Part shown: positions 8,055 through 16,474 of the stretch, piece after piece | How the letters are laid out: each line of letters starts with the position of its first letter | Position numbering within the stretch: position 1 is the stretch's first letter | Assembly: GCF_024721175.1 (NCBI RefSeq) | Contig: NZ_CP099399.1 | Span: 2,976,001-3,040,000, forward strand | DNA: 64,000 bases | Direction: 5' to 3' | From: Rhizobium sp. Pop5 | GTDB taxonomy: Bacteria; Pseudomonadota; Alphaproteobacteria; Rhizobiales; Rhizobiaceae | The notes under the pieces: model-generated | Database searches by the model: none | Told to the model about the DNA's origin: nothing | The model's input: the letters and a program-made list of their open reading frames with translations, nothing else | Translations under genes and position numbers: made by a program

Positions 8055-9626
8055 TCACGCCAGGAGGTGTGAGAGATGGCTGGCGTGGAATGCATCCACA
8101 TTGATGGCGATGCTCAAGTTATCCGAGTCCATGTGCGAAGCGCCGTCGGAGATCTTGTACTGGAAGGACTCGCTGACCTTTCCGCTGAGACCATGGAGTT
8201 TCGCAGCATCGACCGTGTAGCTGTAGTCGCCGTCGCTTTCCACGTGGATGACGCCGTATTTCCCCGTCAGCGTCAGGCCGTGCTTATCCATCGCAACGTC
8301 ACCGAAGCGGCGCAGCAGCAAGGTGCCATTGGCCGCGCTGTCGTTTTCGAGAAGATTGCCATGATAGGCGCGGCCCGTGTCGGCCGAGATCTTCAGACTG
8401 TCATGGACTGCGGCAATCGTCGGAACGGGAACTGAAGGCGGAGATGTGACGTGAGCCTCGCCAGTCGGCGCCGGAGTGCTTGTCTGCGGCTGCGCAGGCA
8501 CCTCGACATGCGGCGCGGGGTTTGCGTGATTGTCGAGTTCGGCCTGCGCCTGCTGCAACGACTTGTTGTCGCTGACGGAGAACGTGTTCTGAGCGGCGAT
8601 TGCGGCGGGCATCGTCAGTGTCGGCACCACGCTGTCTATGATATTGTCGTGGAAGGAGCCTGAAGCGGCCCTGTCCACCTTCAGCGCCGACGAGGACAGG
8701 CCCTCGAAGACGTTGTCGTGGATATCGATATTCTCGCGGAGATAATTCGGATAGCCGACGGCACTGACCAGCACCCCGTACACACCGCCATGCACATAAT
8801 TTCCGCTGACATCGTAGTTCTTCGCATTACCTTGATCGCCAAGGCCAATGCCATAGGACCAGCTATACCCGCCATACCCTGAAATATCGTTGTCATGGAT
8901 AGCGATATTCGTGCCCGCCTGGGCGCTCAGCCCGAAGCCGCCGCCGATCAGCGTGTTGCCCTCGACTACGGCATTCTGAGCTCGGATCAGCACCAGCACA
9001 CCCTTGGCACTGTTCGTCTCCGTCTGTTCCAGATGATTGTCCTTGACCAGGATATTGCTGCTGTCGTTGAGCTGGATGGCGTCTGCCGTACCGCCCTGGC
9101 TGTTGGTGACGGTATTGTTGACGAGCTTGACGCCGTTGACCTTATCCATCCAGATGCCGTCGGCATGCACGCCGGTCAGCCTGCTGTTCTCGATCGTGAT
9201 GTTCTGGCTGTTTTGAAAGCTGACTGAACCGGGGTTTCCCGAAAGGCCGGTATTCGTCACTTCGACGTTGCGGACCGTCCAGTTCGAAACATTGCCCGCA
9301 TATATCGCATTGCCGCCGGTATCGGAGATCTTGATGTTTTCGATGACGATATTCGACGCTTTGGAACCATGGATACCATCGCTGCTGCTGTGAATGACCG
9401 GGGCATCGCCAATGCCATAACTCCCGATGGTGATCGGCGCGACGATACTGCCCGAATATTTCAAGTCGAACTGCTCGTTGAACACGCTTCCGGCGGCAAG
9501 CAGCACCTTGTCACCGGGGTTCAGCCTCAGTGATTCCACGGCAGACAACGTCGCAAAAGCGGAACCCTCGCTGATTCCGCTATTACGGTCGGACCCTGTC
9601 GCTGAATTCACATAGTAGACGGTCAT
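8055..9626 (-). CDS. plyA: Parallel beta-helix polysaccharide lyase/glycanase with C-terminal Ra/CHDL domain (PlyA-like)
   Basis: This 523-residue protein has no Sec signal peptide. Residues 1 to about 365 form a right-handed parallel beta-helix: repeated units such as NIVIENIKIS, NWTVRNVEVT, NITIENSRL, NAVVEGNTL, NIAIHDNDI and NYDVSGNYV. A proline-rich linker (PHVEVPAQPQTSTPAP) leads to a single Ra/CHDL (cadherin-like) domain at about 405-515. The domain has ISADTGRAYHGNLLENDSAANGTLLLRRFGD and ESFQYKISDG. This is the architecture described for the PrsDE-secreted EPS lyases of R. leguminosarum, and the gene lies beside prsD. An AGGGAG ribosome-binding site lies 7 bases before ATG 9626. Activity on the strain's own EPS is inferred; plyA versus plyB is not certain. 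Confidence 0.78.
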   Translation of the reverse strand: MTVYYVNSATGSDRNSGISEGSAFATLSAVESLRLNPGDKVLLAAGSVFNEQFDLKYSGSIVAPITIGSYGIGDAPVIHSSSDGIHGSKASNIVIENIKISDTGGNAIYAGNVSNWTVRNVEVTNTGLSGNPGSVSFQNSQNITIENSRLTGVHADGIWMDKVNGVKLVNNTVTNSQGGTADAIQLNDSSNILVKDNHLEQTETNSAKGVLVLIRAQNAVVEGNTLIGGGFGLSAQAGTNIAIHDNDISGYGGYSWSYGIGLGDQGNAKNYDVSGNYVHGGVYGVLVSAVGYPNYLRENIDIHDNVFEGLSSSALKVDRAASGSFHDNIIDSVVPTLTMPAAIAAQNTFSVSDNKSLQQAQAELDNHANPAPHVEVPAQPQTSTPAPTGEAHVTSPPSVPVPTIAAVHDSLKISADTGRAYHGNLLENDSAANGTLLLRRFGDVAMDKHGLTLTGKYGVIHVESDGDYSYTVDAAKLHGLSGKVSESFQYKISDGASHMDSDNLSIAINVDAFHASHLSHLLA

Positions 9627-10309
9627 GCGGCGATCTCCCTGGATACTGGAAAATCTTCTAGCCGCGGACCTCTCTCTGCTTGCTAAAATGAAACACTAAA
9701 ATGCGTGCTATTTTGCGTCAATTCTTGAATATCGACCAAAAATATTTTTGTCGTTTGCATCAAAACAAGGTTGCACTGCACAATTCATACCTTATTTATT
9801 GAGCAACTGCGTTAGACGTCATCATTTTTCAAGTCACAAATGGCAGATATGCTTTCATGCCAAAATTTCCGAACATTACATTTGAAATATACTTAAAACT
9901 TAAATCACGTCGCTCGATCAGCCGAAGGAGCGCATGGAAAAAGTCGGGTAACGAATTGAAACCGTCATGTTCCGTCGATAACCCAAAGTGATTATAGCGA
10001 AATTTGATCTGGGATACCTAGAGGCGATCGTATTCGCATCAATTGTTGCCGAATAAAGACACTTGGATTTAAATGAAATATGAATTCATTTCTGCGCCAC
10101 AGTGCCTTCACATATTATTAATGGAATAATATCCAAGCCTTTCATTACCTTATGCGCATTGTACATGTGCCATTATTGGGCGAAATACCAAATTGTGTTA
10201 ATTTTGTGTTAATTATGCGCTTGACTATCTGTATTAAGATATCCTTAATCGACCCGCTCGCTGAAGTTCAGGACTTGACCAGCGAAGATCAATTCAAGGA
10301 GAGACCCCG
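9627..10309. other. Divergent promoter region between the lyase and the CHDL lectin gene
   Basis: A 683-bp AT-rich stretch serves two divergently transcribed genes that encode proteins with the same domain. A possible promoter for the plus-strand gene is TTGACT at 10221-10226 with TTAATC 18 bp further on. A palindrome ATGAATTCAT lies near 10081. The 65-codon ORF at 10152-10349 overlaps the real start in another frame and is not supported. Such long AT-rich regions are typical targets of MucR/RosR-type regulators of EPS genes, but I could not identify a specific box. Confidence 0.5.
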
Positions 10310-11017
10310 ATGGCCGTTCACGCAACCGACGATACTGCGACATTTCTAGAAACAGACGTTATCTCAGGGAACCTGCTGACCAACGATACATCCGACGGAA
10401 ATCTGTTCCTGCGCGCCTTCGACCAGCAGAGCGTCGGCGCCAAGCAGGGCAACAATCAGGTCACCGCAATCCAGGGTGATTATGGCACGTTCTACGTCAA
10501 GCCGGACGGCAGCTACACCTATGTTCTCAGTGCGGCAGCAAAGATCGGTTTCACCAACGGCGAAACGCTGACTGAAAAAGTCTCCTACAAGATCTCCGAC
10601 GGTGCCGGACATACCGATTTCGGCCTGTTCACGCTGAACATTCAGGGCGTAACCCAGGTTAAGCCGATCGCTGTCGACGACCACTTCAGCTTCAACGAAG
10701 GCGACCTCATCAGCGGCAACGCGCTCGCTAACGACATTCCCGGCGACAACGGCAAGCTCTTCCTCCGCCAGTTCGATGGCGTCAACGTCAATGGGAACAA
10801 CGGCGCAATCACCGACATTGCCGGCACTTATGGCACGTTCCACGTCAAGGCGAACGGCGAATTCACCTATGAGCTGACCTCGGATATCGCTCCGGGTGAT
10901 CATGTCACGGAAACCGTTCAGTACTACAAGATTTCCGATGGCCAAGGTCACACGGACGTAGGTGTTCTGACGCTCAACGTCACCGGCACGGACGTCGTTT
11001 CCGGCGCCAGCGTCTAA
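10310..11017 (+). CDS. RapA-like secreted protein of two Ra/CHDL domains
   Basis: This 235-residue acidic protein (about 24-25 kDa) consists almost wholly of two tandem cadherin-like Ra/CHDL domains, at about 1-112 and 118-230. Corresponding segments are ETDVISGNLLTNDTSDGNLFLRAFD and EGDLISGNALANDIPGDNGKLFLRQFD (quoted only in part elsewhere), YGTFYVKPDGSYTY and YGTFHVKANGEFTY, and VSYKISDGAGHTDFG and YYKISDGQGHTDVG. Size and domain number match RapA1 of R. leguminosarum, a calcium-binding lectin secreted by PrsDE that binds EPS. There is no Sec signal peptide or cysteine, as expected for a type I substrate. AAGGAGAG precedes ATG 10310. Single-domain homology with the lyase C-terminus suggests a shared glycan-binding and secretion module. 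Confidence 0.85.
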   Translation: MAVHATDDTATFLETDVISGNLLTNDTSDGNLFLRAFDQQSVGAKQGNNQVTAIQGDYGTFYVKPDGSYTYVLSAAAKIGFTNGETLTEKVSYKISDGAGHTDFGLFTLNIQGVTQVKPIAVDDHFSFNEGDLISGNALANDIPGDNGKLFLRQFDGVNVNGNNGAITDIAGTYGTFHVKANGEFTYELTSDIAPGDHVTETVQYYKISDGQGHTDVGVLTLNVTGTDVVSGASV

Positions 11018-11078
11018 TCATCAATGAGGAGCCGCACGTCCGATAAGACGCGCGGCGCTCAACCATCGATACTGCGTA

Positions 11079-11112
11079 GGCAGCGCCCGCCGCGTAAACG
11101 GCGGGCGTTGCC
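11079..11112. terminator. Bidirectional stem-loop between convergent genes
   Basis: The inverted repeat GGCAGCGCCCGCCG (11079-11092) pairs with CGGCGGGCGTTGCC (11099-11112) over 14 positions with one G-U pair and a 6-nt loop, followed by GCGTTTATT. It separates the CHDL gene from the end of the pss export operon, so it can serve both strands. Confidence 0.7.
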
Positions 11113-11200
11113 GCGTTTATTAGGTGTCAGTTTCGCGAAAACTCTGGCTGCCGGCATCGCATCTGACGAGTGCTGATGCCTCGCCTTCGTCACGGTAACA

Positions 11201-11905
11201 TTACCTGCTGCAGCGCTGCCGGAAACGCGCTGTCGATCCTTCCCCGACTTTCATCCAGGTCCCATCGAAGATCGGGCGGAGTTGCGGGCTGATGTTTTTT
11301 ATGGTGGCGTTCACCCTGCAACGGTCGCCAAGTTTCAGCATCGTCGTGAGGTCGCTGTCGAGCGCACTGCTTGCGGCCAGAAGCGTTGCATCCGTCAGAT
11401 TGTTCCAGAAATAAAAGCGCGTTAGAATCATCGACTCGTCATAGGGCGCCAAGGCAACGGAACGCCTCATCATCCCCGCAGTCGCCTGCGGCTCTTCCGC
11501 AATTGTCGACTGCACGGCCGCAAGGCGAGCCCAGAAATTAGCGTTCGTCGGCATGCAGGAAAGCGCATACTGCAGATACTGCTGCGCAGACGATGCGGCA
11601 GCGGTCCATGCTTCGTAGTCGACATTGACATTCTGCCGATCGAGCTGCGCCAGAACGAGTGTAACGCCGACGGCGACGATATCCGACCGACAATAATGTC
11701 CGTCGACTACTTCAATGGTGCGAGATGCGTATTTGGCCACGATGTCATCCGTGACGGCGTCACCGCGCTCGATCCTTTCCGCGACAATCGAGATACTGGC
11801 CGTTCTTATCGAAGCATAGAGCTCTCGACCGGCCAGCACCGCAAAGACGATGGCGACGACAACGAAAACGATCCTGGTAACCGAAACGGACCGACCGCGA
11901 AGCAT
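11201..11905 (-). CDS. Uncharacterised membrane-anchored protein coupled to pssP
   Basis: I do not recognise a family. The 234-residue product has a basic N-terminus and one membrane helix (about residues 8-27, TRIVFVVVAIVFAVLAGREL), then an apparently periplasmic, mostly helical domain. Segments such as LQYALSCMPTNANFWARLAAVQ and MMRRSVALAPYDESMILTRFYFW resemble degenerate TPR units. Four cysteines occur (HYC, LSC, DRC, QRC). Its ATG shares the A of the pssP stop codon (TGATG), so translation is coupled to the polysaccharide co-polymerase. A role in chain-length control or export is therefore likely, by position only. It is the last gene of the minus-strand pss operon. Confidence 0.7.
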   Translation of the reverse strand: MLRGRSVSVTRIVFVVVAIVFAVLAGRELYASIRTASISIVAERIERGDAVTDDIVAKYASRTIEVVDGHYCRSDIVAVGVTLVLAQLDRQNVNVDYEAWTAAASSAQQYLQYALSCMPTNANFWARLAAVQSTIAEEPQATAGMMRRSVALAPYDESMILTRFYFWNNLTDATLLAASSALDSDLTTMLKLGDRCRVNATIKNISPQLRPIFDGTWMKVGEGSTARFRQRCSR

Positions 11906-14181
11906 CAGCTTTCGGTATAGTACCGCGAATAACGCTTATAATAATATTCGCTCGAGCCGAATGTCCGGTAAAGCTTCATCTGGGCGGGATCGACCTTGGT
12001 CAGGATCGCACCAACACATTTCGTGTAGAGATCCGGTTCGGACAGCAGGGTCGACTGAACCACCTTGCGCGAGGTCTTCCCCCACTCGATCACGAACACG
12101 ACGGCATCGAGCTTCGGATTGATGGCACGCGCATCCACGACCGGCGCCAGCGGAGGCAGATCGACGACAACGTAGTCGAAGCTTTGACGCGCCATTTCGA
12201 GAAGCTGGTCCATGCCACGCGATGCCAGCAGCTCCGAAGAGTGCGGAACGCGATAGCGTGCTACCGTCGGCAGGAATGCAAGCTTCGTCTTGGGGTCGAG
12301 AAGGATGAGATCCTTGAGCGGGCGGTTGTCGACGATAGCCTCAAGCAAGCCGGCTTCCGCATGGCGGCCGATGGCCCTGGTCGCTCCGGGATTTCGCATA
12401 TCTCCGTCGATCAGCAGGCAACGCGCGCCCTGCATTGCCAGAAGCTTGGCAAAGTTGATGGCTGTCGTCGACTTACCCTCACCGGGCAGGCTCGATACGA
12501 CGCCGATAACCTTGCAGCGCTGGTCAGCCGCACTGATGTCGATGGCAATCTTGGCGCTCCGAAGCGTCTCGGCGAATGCCGAGAGCGGGTGTTCCTCGAC
12601 ATAAGTCGTGGTCTTGCCACCCTTGGCGATGCTTCGCGGATTGCCCGGGTCGACCAGCGTCGGATCGTCGACGTTATTTTCGATCAACGGCATCACGCCG
12701 AGAGATTCGACGTCGAGCATATCCTTGACGTCATCGCCGGTGCGGAAGAACCGGTCGCGGAACTCGCGGAATGCAGCGATGCCGCTTCCGAAGGTGCATC
12801 CGAGGAACATTGCAAGCGCGATGACGAGGCTTCTCTTCGGAGCGCTCGGCTTCGTCGGAGTTTCCGCACTCGTGATGATGCGTGCGGCAGTGATTGGGAA
12901 GCTTTGCTGCTGGATGGCTTCCTGGTAGCGGGTCAGGAAGTTCTGATAGAGATTCTTGTAAGTGTCGCGCGTCCGCTCCAGCTCGCGAAGCTGCACCTGG
13001 GTTTCGCCGGCCGTTGCGGCCACGCCCGTCGCCTGCGTGACACTGTCGCGCAGGGACGTTTCCCGCGATTTCGCCACTTGCAGTTCGCTCTGATAGCTCT
13101 CGGCGATGCGGTTCAACTCATCGAACATGAGCCGTTCATACTCGGCCATTTCCGCGCGCAGACGAACCGCCTGGACGTGATCAGGCCCAAGCCGCGCCTC
13201 GATTTCGGCCTCGAGCTTCGAAGCCTCCAGATATTTCTTGCGAAGGTCGTTGGAAATGGAACTGTCGAGCACGTCGGTGACGATCGCGTCGGTCTGCTTG
13301 GCGTCAATGATCGACTTGATGCGGTTATATTTTGCTTCGGCCTGTGCCGTCGCCGCCTGAGCGCCGATCAATTGGCTGTTCAGCTCGGAGAGCTGCTGTT
13401 CACTGAGCAGCGTGCCGGCTCCTGCCTCGACCAGCCCATGCTCGCTGCGGAACTTCTGGACCGCAAGGTCGGTATCGAGCGCTTGCTGCCGGAGCTCTTC
13501 GATGCGCTCCTGCAGCCATTCGCCGGCCCGGCGCGTCGCCTCGTATTTCGAATTGAGCTTGTCGACCAGATACACGTCGGCGATGGCCGCCGCGATCTGA
13601 CGCGCCAGATCGGGGGATGGCGAGGTATAGCTGACGTCTAGAACGTAGGATTTGCCCACACGTTCGACATCGATGTTGCCTGCAACGGTCTCCGCGGCGT
13701 TTCGGCGCCTCATATCCGCATCGGGCGCAACAGCCGCATCATCGGCGAACCATGATTTGAAATTGACGAAGGATTTCAGCGTTGCGACCGAAAACAGCGA
13801 ATTCTTGGGTGCCATGAAATCCGGATTGTCGACGAGCTTCAGCTTATCGACAACGGCGTAGGCTATTGTGTCGGACTTCAACAGCTCGACCTGGCTGAGG
13901 ACCGTGCCCTCGTCGTCGTCCAGCTGGCCGAACGCCGCCAGCTGGTTGATCACTTGATTGTCGCTGCGGTCGATCAGGACGCTGGTGTCGGCGGTATAAA
14001 CCGGAACCGCCGTGATGACATACACGATGCCGAGAACGCCAAAGGCGACGGCGCACGCCGCAACGATCCGCCACTGACGGCGGGCAATCGCGATGAGCTT
14101 ATCGAAATCGATGAAATCAGCTTCGTTTCCCGTATCGCGGGAAGGGTCGATACGTGGCGTGAGTTTATCTGGTGACAGCAA
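11905..14181 (-). CDS. pssP: Polysaccharide co-polymerase / tyrosine autokinase PssP (Wzc-like)
   Basis: A 758-residue inner-membrane protein that controls chain length and export of EPS. The Wzz-type N-terminus has a first membrane helix at about 38-59, a long periplasmic coiled-coil region (about 205-430) and a second helix at about 450-471 preceded by the proline-rich TPTKPSAPKRS. The cytoplasmic kinase domain has Walker A SSLPGEGKSTT (about 563-573), Walker B LLIDGDMRNP (about 589-598) and VVVDLPPLAP (about 671-680). The C-terminus carries seven tyrosines in the last 21 residues, the usual BY-kinase autophosphorylation tail. The start is TTG 14181 with TTGGAGATC just upstream. pssO lies 51 bp upstream, and the following unknown gene overlaps by one base. 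Confidence 0.92.
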   Translation of the reverse strand: MLSPDKLTPRIDPSRDTGNEADFIDFDKLIAIARRQWRIVAACAVAFGVLGIVYVITAVPVYTADTSVLIDRSDNQVINQLAAFGQLDDDEGTVLSQVELLKSDTIAYAVVDKLKLVDNPDFMAPKNSLFSVATLKSFVNFKSWFADDAAVAPDADMRRRNAAETVAGNIDVERVGKSYVLDVSYTSPSPDLARQIAAAIADVYLVDKLNSKYEATRRAGEWLQERIEELRQQALDTDLAVQKFRSEHGLVEAGAGTLLSEQQLSELNSQLIGAQAATAQAEAKYNRIKSIIDAKQTDAIVTDVLDSSISNDLRKKYLEASKLEAEIEARLGPDHVQAVRLRAEMAEYERLMFDELNRIAESYQSELQVAKSRETSLRDSVTQATGVAATAGETQVQLRELERTRDTYKNLYQNFLTRYQEAIQQQSFPITAARIITSAETPTKPSAPKRSLVIALAMFLGCTFGSGIAAFREFRDRFFRTGDDVKDMLDVESLGVMPLIENNVDDPTLVDPGNPRSIAKGGKTTTYVEEHPLSAFAETLRSAKIAIDISAADQRCKVIGVVSSLPGEGKSTTAINFAKLLAMQGARCLLIDGDMRNPGATRAIGRHAEAGLLEAIVDNRPLKDLILLDPKTKLAFLPTVARYRVPHSSELLASRGMDQLLEMARQSFDYVVVDLPPLAPVVDARAINPKLDAVVFVIEWGKTSRKVVQSTLLSEPDLYTKCVGAILTKVDPAQMKLYRTFGSSEYYYKRYSRYYTES

Positions 14182-14232
14182 TTTCGATCTCCAACAAAGG
14201 CATCAAGTGCCAAGATCTACGGGCAATTCCAG

Positions 14233-14880
14233 CTATTGTATGACCGGGACGCTCTGACTCGTCGACTCTGTCGCGTCAGAGGACAATTGGCCGCGAGAAA
14301 CCCTCAGCGTACCGGCAGTCGTGGCGGCGCCTTCAAACGGCGTACCGTCGTCCGAGCCCGGCCCCGTCCGGCCGATCGACCCATCGTTGCCGATGCCGGA
14401 TGCGGCGGCTGTGGTGCTTCCACCCGGGCCGAGCGCCGCGGTTCCGCCTTCGGCGAGAACCTTCGCAAAGGCAGCAAGCAGCGGTGCAAGGTTCGGATCG
14501 GCGCTCGCCGCCTCGGCAACGGCCTTTTCGATGGCCAGCTTGGACAGCGGATCCGTAACCTGGCAGCTGTTTGCGGCCCGCCCAAGGCCGGCACCGATAG
14601 CAGCCATCTCCGCGGCATCGGCCTTCTTGGCCTGCTCGATCACCGGCGCAAGCGCTTCATCGCTGCTCCCGACCAACGCACGGACGCGCGATGACAAAAC
14701 CAGCGGGTCGGACACATCGAGCAAAGAGGCGGGATTGGCCATAAATCCGCTGACATCGACGGAGTTCAGGCTTGAAAGCCTCACGCACGCTGCCGCAAAA
14801 GCGCTCGAACTCATGCCGACAAGCGCTGCCGCCACGATTCCGCTATATGCAAGCCTACGATAAACACTCGACCTTGCCAT
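14233..14880 (-). CDS. pssO: EPS-associated exported protein PssO
   Basis: This 215-residue protein has a clear Sec signal peptide (RRLAYSGIVAAALVGMSSSAFA, cleavage near AFA-AAC). A helical alanine-rich mature part contains AVAEAASADPNLAPLLAAFAKVL, and a disordered Gly/Thr/Ser-rich tail follows. It corresponds in place and type to PssO of R. leguminosarum bv. trifolii, a secreted, surface-associated protein required for EPS production whose molecular role is unclear. The start is ATG 14880 with AAGGAA 9 bases upstream. The frame is open to 14937, but the extra residues precede the ribosome-binding site. Mature N-terminal cysteines (AAC, and NSC later) could form a disulphide. Confidence 0.8.
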   Translation of the reverse strand: MARSSVYRRLAYSGIVAAALVGMSSSAFAAACVRLSSLNSVDVSGFMANPASLLDVSDPLVLSSRVRALVGSSDEALAPVIEQAKKADAAEMAAIGAGLGRAANSCQVTDPLSKLAIEKAVAEAASADPNLAPLLAAFAKVLAEGGTAALGPGGSTTAAASGIGNDGSIGRTGPGSDDGTPFEGAATTAGTLRVSRGQLSSDATESTSQSVPVIQ

Positions 14881-14961
14881 AACTGCGCTTTCCTTCATGA
14901 AATCCGCGGCTAGACGGCCGGCTCCGATTGCTTGCAACCGGCACCGGCCCGTCTATCTCAA

Positions 14962-16173
14962 TCAATTTCCAAGAGACCGTACAGCGTTGCGCGTATCCTT
15001 GGTATCGTCCGCAACACCGGAAATAGTGGACGATACGGAGTTCACGATGTCAAGGAACTTGACCAATTCGACAGAGTCCGAATTGGAAATATAGATAATA
15101 TCCTTGTCTTCCATCTTGAATTGCTGAACGGCAAACAGGGTTGCCGGATCACGAAGATTGGCGCGGATGATCATCGGAACCGACTCGCCGGCAAATCTCG
15201 ACGTATCCACATGCATCGCGGCAAGCGTCTTCTTAGGCGCAAGGCGATAGAGCAGGACCTGAGCCGGATCTGCGCGATCGTCACGCAGCCCGCCCGCCTT
15301 GGCGATTGCCTCCCCGAGGGTCAGGTCGGACTCCTCGAAATCGAAGCGCCCACTGACGCCTGCGGCGCCGAGCGCGAGGTAGGTGCGGCGCTCATGATCG
15401 ACCGAGATCGTATCATCAGGCGCGACATAGATGTTTTCGGCCGGGTTTTTCAGCAGCGTATTGTAGGCGACCGTTGCGGTCTTGCCGCGGCGCTGCAGCG
15501 TCACATTCGTTTCGATATTGTTGGTCGTCAAACCACCGGCGGCGGAGATGACGTCAAGAACGCGCTCGCCGGCCGGGCTGATCTCGACGCGCTGCGGATT
15601 GTTGACATCGCCAAGCACGGCAACCTGACTGGAGCGGCTTGTCGTCGTCGTAATGACCACCTGCGGCTCGATCGCACGGCTTGCCAGCCGGTCTTCGACG
15701 TCCTGCTCCACGGTCTCCTTGAGACGACCAGCGGCCGGAACCCGTCCCGCATAGGGGATGGTGATCGTGCCATTTCTATCGATGGTCTGGCTCGGCAGCG
15801 AAATGTAATTGCCCGGTCGGCTGCCGGCATCCGACGGAATGAAGAGACCGCCGGACTGCGCTTCGAAGATGGCAACCTGAACGACGTCGCCGTAACCGAG
15901 CGGAATTTCGGGCGCTCCGCCTTTGCCGCCGCCGAAACCCTTGAAGGAGGTTGGCTGGGCAGTGGTAAAGTACGGCAGAACGTTTTTGCTGAGATCGACG
16001 AGGGCGTAATCGATGCCGACGCGCCGCTCCTTTGTCGTCACTTTTACCGTGGCATCTCGATCAACATCTTTGTGATCAGGACCGGATCTTGGCAAGGACG
16101 TGCAGCTTGCCAATATAGTCGTTAGCGCTACAACAATGGCGACGCGTGTACTACCGACAGGAAAACAACCCAT
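14962..16173 (-). CDS. pssN: Outer-membrane polysaccharide export lipoprotein PssN (Wza-like)
   Basis: Polysaccharide export (PES/OPX) lipoprotein of 403 residues. It has a lipoprotein signal peptide ending in the lipobox ILAS-C at residue 24, then the poly-export domain with YGDVVQVAIFEAQSGGLF and GTITIPYAGRVPAAGRL. SLBB-type beta-grasp repeats follow (VAVLGDVNNPQRVEISPAGERVLDVISAAGG and the TLGEAIAKAGGL segment). The start at ATG 16173 gives a standard 23-residue signal peptide; a TTG at 16230 would add residues not fitting one. Orthologues form oligomers that let EPS cross the outer membrane with PssP. It lies 81 bp upstream of pssO, same strand. Confidence 0.92.
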   Translation of the reverse strand: MGCFPVGSTRVAIVVALTTILASCTSLPRSGPDHKDVDRDATVKVTTKERRVGIDYALVDLSKNVLPYFTTAQPTSFKGFGGGKGGAPEIPLGYGDVVQVAIFEAQSGGLFIPSDAGSRPGNYISLPSQTIDRNGTITIPYAGRVPAAGRLKETVEQDVEDRLASRAIEPQVVITTTTSRSSQVAVLGDVNNPQRVEISPAGERVLDVISAAGGLTTNNIETNVTLQRRGKTATVAYNTLLKNPAENIYVAPDDTISVDHERRTYLALGAAGVSGRFDFEESDLTLGEAIAKAGGLRDDRADPAQVLLYRLAPKKTLAAMHVDTSRFAGESVPMIIRANLRDPATLFAVQQFKMEDKDIIYISNSDSVELVKFLDIVNSVSSTISGVADDTKDTRNAVRSLGN

Positions 16174-16474
16174 AGAATAACCCGTGTTGACGCACTTTGA
16201 GCTACTGCCCCGCAATCTGACAAAATACAAGACAATCCCCGATCATAATCGCTAAAAGCCGTTTAACATTCTCTAACTGTGGCAGGTCAGCAACGCCGAC
16301 CCCTTCAGCAAACGAAACGGCCCCAGCTCGACACTCTGGTGCCGGCAATAATCTAAAGGCCGCATCCGCTATAAAATTTCTTAGGTTTGAGAGTCAACCC
16401 GCGGCGCCGGGACAAGGGCATTTTCGAAAAATCTTCATAAAACCCATTCATTTAAGCCAATTATTGCTTAGGGA
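16174..16474. other. Intergenic region between pssT and pssN
   Basis: About 300 bp without a gene, between the pssT stop and the pssN start. It probably carries the promoter for pssN-pssO-pssP, because the gap is too long for tight coupling to pssT. I found no strong terminator or palindrome in it. Confidence 0.4.

Noticed and set aside
10152..10349. 65-codon ORF before the CHDL gene
   Set aside because: No ribosome-binding site and overlaps the well-supported start at 10310.
12184..13641. Long plus-strand ORF (485 codons)
   Set aside because: Antisense to pssP, with arginine- and leucine-rich shadow composition and no ribosome-binding site.
14932..16125. Plus-strand ORF of 397 codons
   Set aside because: Complement of pssN, which has a lipobox and export domains.
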